A DNA stretch of 13,950 bases from M55B118 sp964501715 (GTDB lineage Bacteria > Bacillota_I > Bacilli_A > Izemoplasmatales > Izemoplasmataceae): contig CAZCTR010000026.1 in NCBI GenBank assembly GCA_964501715.1, positions 1-13,950 on the forward strand, read 5' to 3'. This document shows positions 6,723 to 12,963 of this stretch, piece after piece (the first letter of the stretch is position 1; each line of letters begins with the position of its first letter). Made by a program: the position numbers and the translations under genes. Below the pieces are notes generated by a model. The model was not told the origin of the DNA. It searched no databases and saw nothing but the letters and a program-made list of their open reading frames with translations.

Positions 6723-7324
6723 AGGATCATCTCCGATAGCGCACGGAGGAGGGCGTATCCGTCCTCCGCGCTTTTTTCTGGATGGAATTGCATCGCGGTG
6801 ATGTTGTCTTTTTGGACGATGGCGGGGATGATGTCGCCATAATCCGTGGTGGCCTTGATGATGTCCGGGTCGAAAGGCACTTTGTAGGAGTGCACGAAAT
6901 AGACGAAAGCGGGTTCGCTCAAGTGCTTGAAGAGCGGACTGTCCTTGTCGCGAAGCGTCAATTCGTTCCATCCCATGTGGGGTACGGGATGGAATGTGTC
7001 AATCCGGGTCACGTCGCCTTTCAGATACCCCAGTCCGGAGGCTTCACCGTATTCGAAGCTCCGTTCATAAAGCAGCTGCATCCCCAGACAGATCCCCACG
7101 AGCGGCCTGCCGGCTTCGACATGTCTGTCGATCAAGGGGATGAGGCCTGTCGCTTCGAGTTTCTTCATGGCGTCGGCGAAAGCGCCGACGCCCGGAAGGA
7201 TGAGGACGTCACTGTTTGCGACGGTATCATGGTCTTTTGAGACCGTGATGTCGATGCCCGCTTTCCTCAATCCCTGCGTGAGACTCGCAAGGTTGCCCGA
7301 ATCATAGTCGATGATGGTGACCAT
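6719..7324 (-). CDS. hisH: Imidazole glycerol phosphate synthase, glutamine amidotransferase subunit
   Basis: HisH hydrolyses glutamine and feeds ammonia to HisF. It is a 201-residue class I amidotransferase with the nucleophile C79 in GICLGMQLL and the partners H181 and E183 in QFHPEKS. The oxyanion-strand region LILPGVGAF (41-49) and the VHSY segment near residue 145 are also present. A TTG one codon upstream is open, but the ATG at 7324 gives the usual MVTIIDYDSGN start and makes a TGATG junction (1-base overlap) with hisB; AAGGGGA lies 8 bases before it. It overlaps hisA by 4 bases. Confidence 0.97.
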   Translation of the reverse strand: MVTIIDYDSGNLASLTQGLRKAGIDITVSKDHDTVANSDVLILPGVGAFADAMKKLEATGLIPLIDRHVEAGRPLVGICLGMQLLYERSFEYGEASGLGYLKGDVTRIDTFHPVPHMGWNELTLRDKDSPLFKHLSEPAFVYFVHSYKVPFDPDIIKATTDYGDIIPAIVQKDNITAMQFHPEKSAEDGYALLRALSEMIL

Positions 7325-7902
7325 CAAAGCTTCCCCTTGCTTGAAGGAATCGTGTCGCCATCCTTGAAAGTGGCTTGGCGAAGCGCGCGACCGAGCCCCT
7401 TGAACACGGCTTCGACCTTGTGATGGTCGTTGTCCCCATAAAGCACGCCCGCGTGGAGCGTGATGCGTGCGTTGTCCGAGAACGCCTTCAGGAATTCCCG
7501 CACATTCTCAAGGGCGAGCCCGCCGATCGATTCGCGGGCATAGGACCAGTCGAGGACGCAGGTGGGACGGTTCGAGATATCCAGGACGATTCGTGCCAGT
7601 GTCTCGTCCATGGGGGAGAAGACCGTGGCGTAGCGGGCGATCCCCCGCTTGTCACCGAGGGCTTCCTTGAAAACTTCGCCCAGGGCGATGCCGACGTCCT
7701 CGACCGTGTGGTGGGAATCGACTGAGGTGTCGCCCGCGGCCTTCACGTTCAAAGAGAACTGTCCGTGGAAGGATAGAAGCGTGAGCATGTGGTCCAAAAA
7801 CGGGATGGTCGTCTCAATGTCCGGTTCTGTGAACGTGTCGAGATTGACAGATACCGTGATGTCTGTCTCCTTGGTTTTTCTCTTGCGTGTGGCTTCTCTC
7901 AT
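7324..7902 (-). CDS. hisB: Imidazoleglycerol-phosphate dehydratase
   Basis: This enzyme dehydrates imidazole glycerol phosphate to imidazole acetol phosphate. The 192 residues hold only the dehydratase domain, without the HAD phosphatase domain of the enterobacterial fusion. The two metal-binding histidine motifs are present: DSHHTVEDVGIALG (about 62-75) and DNDHHKVEAVFKGL (about 158-171), along with LDHML near residue 36. The ATG at 7902 has a very strong ribosome site (AAGGAGGT) and overlaps the hisC stop as ATGA. The missing phosphatase activity is supplied by hisK at the end of the operon. Confidence 0.97.
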   Translation of the reverse strand: MREATRKRKTKETDITVSVNLDTFTEPDIETTIPFLDHMLTLLSFHGQFSLNVKAAGDTSVDSHHTVEDVGIALGEVFKEALGDKRGIARYATVFSPMDETLARIVLDISNRPTCVLDWSYARESIGGLALENVREFLKAFSDNARITLHAGVLYGDNDHHKVEAVFKGLGRALRQATFKDGDTIPSSKGKL

Positions 7903-8921
7903 GATAAAACCTCCTTGAGGGCGTCTATGAGCGCGGCGTTCTCCTGGTCGCTTCCGACTGTGATGCGGTAGCTCGCAGGGCTTTTTTCCGTGTAGGCACG
8001 GATGGCGATGTCACGGGTCTGAAGCTTGTCTTTCAAGGTCCTGTCTTCGCTTAGGACATAGAGGAAGTTCGTGTCGCTCTCAAGCGTGCGAAGCCCCAAG
8101 GACCTGAGTGTCTCCTTCAACGCTTCCCTGCGTCTGGCGACGCTTTCGCAGTGCGCGCTCACTTTCTCCGGGTGTTCGAGCGCCTTGAGCCCGAGCGCCT
8201 GGCTGAGCGCGTTCACGCTGTAGGGCGTCTTGACGGCGTTCAACTCATCAGCGCGCTTCTTGGGGGCGAACATGTAGCCCAGGCGCGCTCCCGCCATGCC
8301 GTAGGCCTTGGAGAAGGTGCGGGTGACGAGAAGGTTCGGATGAGCGAGGACTTCACGTTTCATCGAAGCGCCCTCGCCCGCGAAGTCGATGTAGGCCTCA
8401 TCGAGGAGGACGATGGCGTCCGTCCTCTTTAGCAGGCGTTTGATGGCTTTTTCACTGATGAGTTTTCCTGTGGGGTTGTTGGGGGAGCAGAGGATGATGA
8501 TGGCGGGGGCGCTGCGGTCCGCCTCATCGATGAGCCGCTCCATGTCGAGCTCGCAGCGCTCGTCGAGGGGGACACTTGTGTAGCGGCCGCTGTGGATGGT
8601 CGTATAGATCTCATAAAGCCCGAAGGTGGGATCGATGGAGAGGACGGTGTCCCCCGGGTTCATGTAGGTCTTGATGGTGAGTTCGATGAGTTCGCTCGAT
8701 CCGCTTCCAGTGAGGATGTTCTCAACAGGGATTCCGTGAAGTTTCGAGAGTTCACCCCTCAGGGCCCCGGCTTTGGAATCCGGATAGAGGTTGATGGCGA
8801 CATCGCTCAGGTCAAGTCCGTCGGTGAACAGGAAGTTGTCGCTCTCATTCGCATCAAGCTTGATCGAAGGGCGAAAAGAGGAGGGGTTGTAAGGTTTCAA
8901 CCGCTCGAGGGTCTTCTTCAC
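7899..8921 (-). CDS. hisC: Histidinol-phosphate aminotransferase
   Basis: This PLP enzyme moves an amino group from glutamate to imidazole acetol phosphate, giving histidinol phosphate. It has 340 residues, a little shorter than many HisC. Fold-type I motifs are in order: KLDANES (21-27), GSGSSELIEL (72-81), SPNNPTGK (146-153), LLDEAYIDF (172-180), the PLP lysine K205 in RTFSKAYGMAG, and a late SYRITVG segment before the end. The start is a GTG at 8921 that overlaps the hisD stop as GTGA; AAGGGGGGA lies before it. Its place between hisD and hisB differs from B. subtilis, where hisC is outside the his operon. Confidence 0.97.
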   Translation of the reverse strand: MKKTLERLKPYNPSSFRPSIKLDANESDNFLFTDGLDLSDVAINLYPDSKAGALRGELSKLHGIPVENILTGSGSSELIELTIKTYMNPGDTVLSIDPTFGLYEIYTTIHSGRYTSVPLDERCELDMERLIDEADRSAPAIIILCSPNNPTGKLISEKAIKRLLKRTDAIVLLDEAYIDFAGEGASMKREVLAHPNLLVTRTFSKAYGMAGARLGYMFAPKKRADELNAVKTPYSVNALSQALGLKALEHPEKVSAHCESVARRREALKETLRSLGLRTLESDTNFLYVLSEDRTLKDKLQTRDIAIRAYTEKSPASYRITVGSDQENAALIDALKEVLS

Positions 8922-10213
8922 AGCCGTCCCCCCTTGTTCAGCCGGAGGCGCACCGCCTCGGCATGCGCCGTGAGCCCTTCCTCGCGTGCTATGTTAATGA
9001 TGGACTCCCCATCTCTTTCCAGGGCTTTCTCAGTGTATTCCGTGATGGTGGTGATCTTGATGAAATCACGGCTGGAAAGTGCGCTTGAGAACCGTGCGGA
9101 TCCGCTGGTGGGCAGGGTGTGATTCGGTCCGGCGAAGTAATCGCCGACGGGCTCAGGGGTGTAGGGCCCGACGAAGACGGCCCCGGCATTCAGAATCCTG
9201 TCCGTGATGGAAGCCGGGTCCTTGAGAAGGATCTCGAGGTGTTCCGGAGCGAACGCGTTCGCGATATCGACCATGGTGTCCAGCGTGTCACAGACGATGA
9301 TGCCCCCATTCGTGGAGAGGCTTTCCTCGATGATGGTCCGCCGGGGAAGTTTCTTTGCCTGTGCGAGCGCTTCGGCCTTGATGTTTACGGCGACCTCCAT
9401 CGAGCTCGCCAGCACAATCGAGCTTGCGTAAGGGTCATGCTCCGCCTGTGAGAGCATGTCCGCCGCCGCGAAGGCGGGGTTGCTGGATGCATCAGCCATG
9501 ATGAGGATCTCGGAGGGGCCTGCCACCATGTCGATGCCCACATATCCCGAAACCATCCGTTTGGCCATCGACACATAGATGTTTCCGGGGCCGACGATCT
9601 TGTCGACTTTCGGGAATGTTTCTGTCCCGTAGGCGAGCGCGGCGACACTCTGTGCCCCGCCGGCCAGATAGATCTCGGTGACGCCACTCAATCTTGCGGC
9701 CACGAGAAGGGAGTCCTTGACCGTTCCCTCAGGCAGCGGCGGGGTGACCATGACGATGCGACTCACGCCTGCTATGGCCGCGGGTATAGCGTTCATGAGG
9801 ACTGTCGAAGGGTAGGCGGCTGTGCCGCCGGGGATGTAGATGCCGACAGTCTCGATGGGTCGAACCTGCTCTTTGAGTATGACGCCGTCTTCATCCTTGA
9901 CGGTCCTGGTGATCGGTGTTTGCGTCCTGTGGAAGGCGCGTATGTTTTCGGCGGCCAGTGCCAGGTCGTTTTTGAGGGTCTCGTCGATCCTTTCAAACGC
10001 CGCATCGATCATATCGGTGCCGATTTTGAACTGCTCTACTTTGTCGCTGTCGAACTGTCTGGTGTATCGCATGACCGCGTCATCCCCGTTCGTCTTGACA
10101 TCCTCCACGATGCGGCTCACGGAATCGTTGACGTCTTCATAGTCGAACTGCGTACGTTTCAGCATGCTTTTGAGCGTATCTTTTTCATGTTTCGCGTCGA
10201 TGATCGGAATCAT
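8918..10213 (-). CDS. hisD: Histidinol dehydrogenase
   Basis: HisD oxidises L-histidinol twice with NAD to L-histidine, the final step. It has 431 residues, the normal length. Zinc ligands Q256 and H259 lie in SQAEHD, with D358 and H417 toward the C-terminus, and the catalytic pair E324-H325 is in FAPEHLEI. GPGNIYV (208-214) and VAGPSEILIMAD (230-241) are signature segments. The ATG at 10213 follows hisG by 6 bases, the only his junction without overlap; AAAGGA is about 11 bases upstream, a little long. It overlaps hisC by 4 bases. Confidence 0.98.
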   Translation of the reverse strand: MIPIIDAKHEKDTLKSMLKRTQFDYEDVNDSVSRIVEDVKTNGDDAVMRYTRQFDSDKVEQFKIGTDMIDAAFERIDETLKNDLALAAENIRAFHRTQTPITRTVKDEDGVILKEQVRPIETVGIYIPGGTAAYPSTVLMNAIPAAIAGVSRIVMVTPPLPEGTVKDSLLVAARLSGVTEIYLAGGAQSVAALAYGTETFPKVDKIVGPGNIYVSMAKRMVSGYVGIDMVAGPSEILIMADASSNPAFAAADMLSQAEHDPYASSIVLASSMEVAVNIKAEALAQAKKLPRRTIIEESLSTNGGIIVCDTLDTMVDIANAFAPEHLEILLKDPASITDRILNAGAVFVGPYTPEPVGDYFAGPNHTLPTSGSARFSSALSSRDFIKITTITEYTEKALERDGESIINIAREEGLTAHAEAVRLRLNKGGRL

Positions 10214-10219
10214 GGTCTC

Positions 10220-10849
10220 TCACGTCCTTTCGAGAGCCTGCATGATGTGCTTTATGCGGGCCATCTTGAATCTGTATTTGCCTTTGTTGGCAATGAGTTT
10301 GGCGGACACGTCGTGCATCTTTTCGAGCACGGTCAGTCCGTTCGCCTTAAGTGTGTTTCCGGTCTCTACGATGTCAACGATCACATCGGAAAGGCCGACG
10401 ATGGGCCCGAGTTCGACCGAACCACTCAGATAGAAGACTTCTATGGGTTGTCTTTTCTCCTTGAAGAACTGTCTCGCGACATTCGGGTATTTCGTGGCGA
10501 CCTTGAGGGGCCGGCCTTCCGCGGGATAGGGCCTGTCCGCATAACCGGCGACACAGAATGTGCACTTGCCGAAGCCGAGGTCCTTGAGGATGTAGATGTC
10601 GGCGCGTTCCTCTAGGATGTTGTCGCGACCGACGACGCCGATGTCGGCGACACCCTCTTCGATATACGTGATGACATCCCCGGCCTTGACGAACATGACG
10701 TCGATCTTGTTCGCCTCGTCATTCAGGACCAGCTTTCGGGTGCTATGTCCGATTTCCGGGGTGATGCCGATGGCGATAAGCCTTTCAATCGCGCTTTTCC
10801 CGAGTCTTCCCTTGGGAAGAGCGATGACTAGCTTGTCGGAATCATTCAT
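10220..10849 (-). CDS. hisG: ATP phosphoribosyltransferase catalytic subunit, short form
   Basis: HisG joins ATP and PRPP to phosphoribosyl-ATP, the committed and feedback-controlled step. At 209 residues it is the short form, lacking the C-terminal histidine-binding domain of long HisG, so it needs HisZ. Motifs include IALPKGRLG at the N-terminus, GRDNILEE, and the PRPP-site segment DVIVDIVETGNTLKANGL. An in-frame GTG at 10858 is possible, but AAAGGG would be only 1-2 bases from it and is 9 bases from the ATG at 10849, so 10849 is chosen. It overlaps hisZ by 8 bases. The gene pair matches the hetero-octameric HisGZ enzyme known in B. subtilis relatives and Lactococcus. Confidence 0.97.
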   Translation of the reverse strand: MNDSDKLVIALPKGRLGKSAIERLIAIGITPEIGHSTRKLVLNDEANKIDVMFVKAGDVITYIEEGVADIGVVGRDNILEERADIYILKDLGFGKCTFCVAGYADRPYPAEGRPLKVATKYPNVARQFFKEKRQPIEVFYLSGSVELGPIVGLSDVIVDIVETGNTLKANGLTVLEKMHDVSAKLIANKGKYRFKMARIKHIMQALERT

Positions 10850-11774
10850 GGTTGGCACGCCCTTTCAATAGAGGTTGGATGTCAAGCGAGAACCCGATGG
10901 CGCTCACATCCTCGCTGCGGGGGGCGTAGCGCCCCCCTTTCAGCACCGCATCCGCGGAAGAGGGGATGTAGGCTCTGAAGACGATCCCCTCGTAGTAATC
11001 GAACTGCGAGAGCAGAGACAAATCGACGATGACCTTTGCGCCGTTGAGTGATGAAAGAACGGTGCGGATCTCTTCGATGGCCTGTCTCATCGCGTCATTC
11101 AGGGTATGCCGCTTTAGAAGCGTTTCGATCTGCGTGATGGCGCCTTCCAAGGATAGTAGCGCCTTGAGAAGGGTCGCCGCGGGACCAAAAAGGGATTGAT
11201 TCTCGATGAAGACCTCGAGTTCGAACTGGTTCTTGTGGGTGATGATTTCCTTCAGTCGGCGAAGTGAGTCATCTTCAAGCTTCAACTGATCGAAAAGGGC
11301 ATTCAGGAATCGTTGATTCCCGATTTCGAGGACATAATCGGTCTCCGCCTCGTTGAGCATCCTTGTCGCCAGAGAAGCGATGGCCCTGTCTGAGGTCTTT
11401 ATGTCCTTTGAGATGCATTCCACGCCGAATTGCCGTTTGCCCTCGATGCCACCGGGGGTATGGGCATAGACCGTGGTGTCATAGTAGAGTTTGAGCGCGG
11501 AGTTCCCATCCCATCTCGGAATGAGCTGATTGATGACCTGGGTCGTGACATCGGGCCTGAGGACGAGGACTTCACCGCCCGTATCTGTCACCTTGACCAT
11601 CTCGTCAGGATTGACTCTGTCATTGATCCGTTTGAAACTTTCATAGGATTCGAAATCCTCTGTCTCGAAAAGCACATAGCCTTCCTTTGAAGCCAGGTTG
11701 GTGAACGCCTGAAGCAAGGCTTGCTTGTCCTTCAGGTAGCTGAGTTCGTTTTTCAGATTGAATATCGGGGTCAT
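10842..11774 (-). CDS. hisZ: ATP phosphoribosyltransferase regulatory subunit
   Basis: HisZ is a histidyl-tRNA synthetase paralogue without tRNA charging. It binds short HisG and carries the histidine feedback site. The 310 residues show VLRPDVTTQV (motif 2-like), GKRQFGVECI, DYYEGIVFRAYIP and the motif 3-like GGRYAPRSEDVSAIGFSLDI. The anticodon-binding domain of HisRS is missing, as expected. It is somewhat shorter than typical HisZ. The start at 11774 is preferred over an ATG at 11801 because AAAGGAG lies 8 bases before it and nothing like a ribosome site precedes the other. It is the first gene of the operon. Confidence 0.94.
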   Translation of the reverse strand: MTPIFNLKNELSYLKDKQALLQAFTNLASKEGYVLFETEDFESYESFKRINDRVNPDEMVKVTDTGGEVLVLRPDVTTQVINQLIPRWDGNSALKLYYDTTVYAHTPGGIEGKRQFGVECISKDIKTSDRAIASLATRMLNEAETDYVLEIGNQRFLNALFDQLKLEDDSLRRLKEIITHKNQFELEVFIENQSLFGPAATLLKALLSLEGAITQIETLLKRHTLNDAMRQAIEEIRTVLSSLNGAKVIVDLSLLSQFDYYEGIVFRAYIPSSADAVLKGGRYAPRSEDVSAIGFSLDIQPLLKGRANHE

Positions 11775-11852
11775 AAGCGTCTCCTTTGGGTGTCTGGACA
11801 TTAATGATGGGAACCATGATACGTCTGTTCAAGAATGAAGGTTTAAAAGCAT

Positions 11853-11874
11853 TCTACCACTATAGAGCAGTAGA
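11853..11874 (-). promoter_or_regulatory. Dyad in the his operon promoter/leader region
   Basis: An imperfect inverted repeat has outer arms TCTAC and GTAGA around a CTATAG core. On the minus strand it contains TATAGT (11864-11859), a possible -10. As RNA it would form a 9-base-pair hairpin with two G-U pairs and a 4-base loop, followed 4 bases later by UUUU. It may be an operator over the promoter, or a weak attenuator if transcription starts further up, for example from the TATAAT at 12006-12001. The rest of the 246-base gap is AT-rich and shows no T-box sequence. Confidence 0.35.
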
Positions 11875-11973
11875 GTAAAGGAGAAAAGCTTGTATTTTTA
11901 CATAAAGGGTTTTCATGGAAATATTTTTTTAAAAATTCATGGTGCTTTTTTGATATTAATACAATTAGTTATG

Positions 11974-11982
11974 TGGTATCAT
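11974..11982 (+). promoter_or_regulatory. Candidate extended -10 promoter of the heliorhodopsin gene
   Basis: TGGTATCAT matches the extended -10 form TGnTATAAT with one mismatch, and lies 38 bases before the ATG at 12021. TTGATA at 11950-11955 is -35-like but the spacer would be 21 bases, so the extended -10 is probably what matters. Confidence 0.45.
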
Positions 11983-12020
11983 TGGACATATCGAATAATC
12001 ATTATACAAGGAGTGATTGC

Positions 12021-12845
12021 ATGGCTGAAAAAACCGCAACGGAAAACAAACTCTCGTTCTCACGTCTCATCCGCTTCAACAAGATCATGGGGACTGTGCA
12101 CCTCGTGCAAGGGTCGCTCATGATGCTCTTCGCCTTTTTCATCTATCCCAATCTTGATGGCACCGGCACACAGACGTTCACCATCCCGGTAGTCGGAAAC
12201 TATCTTGAATTCGTCCAGGGGGAAGGGCTCGTCCTCACGACCACGGACACGCTCTTTGAACTTCCCTTCATTCCGCTCACCGCGAGCTTCCTTCTCATTT
12301 CCGCCCTGTTTCACTACATCATCGCCTTCCCCTACAAGGAGAAGTACGTGGCGGATTTGAAGCGTGGCATCAACAAGATGCGTTGGTATGAGTATGCCAT
12401 CAGCTCTTCGATCATGATCGTGCTCATCGCCTCGCTGTTCGGTGTGCGCGGCATCGCCCTTTTCGCGCTCATCGCACTTGCGAACGCGGCGATGAACTTC
12501 TTCGGGCTCGACATGGAGCTTCTCAATGCCGGTGAGGACAAGTCGGGGAAGAAGAACTGGCTGCCCTTCATCTTCGGGTCCATCATCGGTCTCGCCCCAT
12601 GGGTCGCCATCGCGCTCTATATCGGCGTGAATCCAAACCTGGATCAGATCCCCGGCTTCGTATGGGCGATACTCGTCACCTATTTCCTGGCGTTCAACAC
12701 TTTCCCCGTGAACATGTTCCTGCAGTACAAGGGCATCGGGAAATTCAAGGATTACCTCTACGGTGAGCGTGGCTACATCATCCTCTCGCTTGTCGCGAAG
12801 ACCATACTCACCTGGCTTGTGCTCTTCGGCGCCTTCCAGCCGTGA
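12021..12845 (+). CDS. Heliorhodopsin
   Basis: This is a seven-helix retinal protein of 274 residues. Approximate helices: 16-42, 82-105, 119-141, 143-164, 179-202, 212-236, 249-273. The last helix has LSLVAK with the Schiff-base lysine K260 and S256 four residues before it. Helix 3 has RWYEYAISSSIMI with the counterion E124. These match E107, S237 and K241 of the founding protein 48C12, with nearly equal E-to-K spacing (136 against 134). H27 and H98 fit its two active-site histidines. FNTFPVNMFLQY and YGERGY before helix 7 and the long first loop (43-80) are also typical, and no type-1 rhodopsin DxxxK pattern is seen. Heliorhodopsins are not proton pumps; signalling is proposed. The ATG follows AAGGAG by 7 bases. 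A longer in-frame start at 11973 lacks a ribosome site. Confidence 0.93.
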   Translation: MAEKTATENKLSFSRLIRFNKIMGTVHLVQGSLMMLFAFFIYPNLDGTGTQTFTIPVVGNYLEFVQGEGLVLTTTDTLFELPFIPLTASFLLISALFHYIIAFPYKEKYVADLKRGINKMRWYEYAISSSIMIVLIASLFGVRGIALFALIALANAAMNFFGLDMELLNAGEDKSGKKNWLPFIFGSIIGLAPWVAIALYIGVNPNLDQIPGFVWAILVTYFLAFNTFPVNMFLQYKGIGKFKDYLYGERGYIILSLVAKTILTWLVLFGAFQP

Positions 12846-12851
12846 TTCTTC

Positions 12852-12880
12852 GAGCACCGACCTCGGTCGGTGCTCTTTAA
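12852..12880 (+). terminator. Hairpin terminator after the heliorhodopsin gene
   Basis: A perfect 11-base-pair GC-rich stem (GAGCACCGACC with GGTCGGTGCTC; in practice 10 pairs with a CTCG loop) begins 6 bases after the stop and is followed by TTTAATAAA. The T run is short, so read-through into the next gene is possible. Confidence 0.75.
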
Positions 12881-12882
12881 TA

Positions 12883-12901
12883 AACCATCTGTTGTATGGT
12901 T
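12883..12901. repeat. Short inverted repeat before the reductase gene
   Basis: AACCAT and ATGGTT are separated by 7 bases. A weak promoter may lie just after it: TTGATG (12900-12905), an 18-base gap, then TATGAA (12924-12929). It could be an operator, but placement is the only evidence. Confidence 0.3.
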
Positions 12902-12963
12902 GATGGGAAAGAACTTAAATGATTATGAACATCATGCATTCAAGCAGGCAAGGAGTGAAAATT

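Noticed and set aside
6723..6971. 83-residue N-terminal extension of hisA
   Set aside because: It lies wholly in hisH, is arginine- and histidine-rich without homology, and the ATGA junction gives the standard HisA start.
11860..11916. 18-codon leader peptide upstream of hisZ whose stop lies in the dyad
   Set aside because: It has no ribosome site and no histidine codons, so classic his attenuation does not fit.
11775..12006. T-box riboswitch in the his leader
   Set aside because: No TGGNACCGCG-type sequence is found on the his strand, and there is no GC-rich terminator/antiterminator pair.
12021..12845. Type-1 (proton- or ion-pumping) rhodopsin
   Set aside because: The helix 3 and helix 7 patterns (RWYEY, LSLVAK) and the YGERGY loop are heliorhodopsin-like, and the DxxxK helix 7 pattern of pumps is missing.
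12060..12857. Long leftward open frame across the heliorhodopsin gene
   Set aside because: It is very rich in E, D, G and R, typical of a shadow of a hydrophobic protein; the sense strand carries the conserved family residues.
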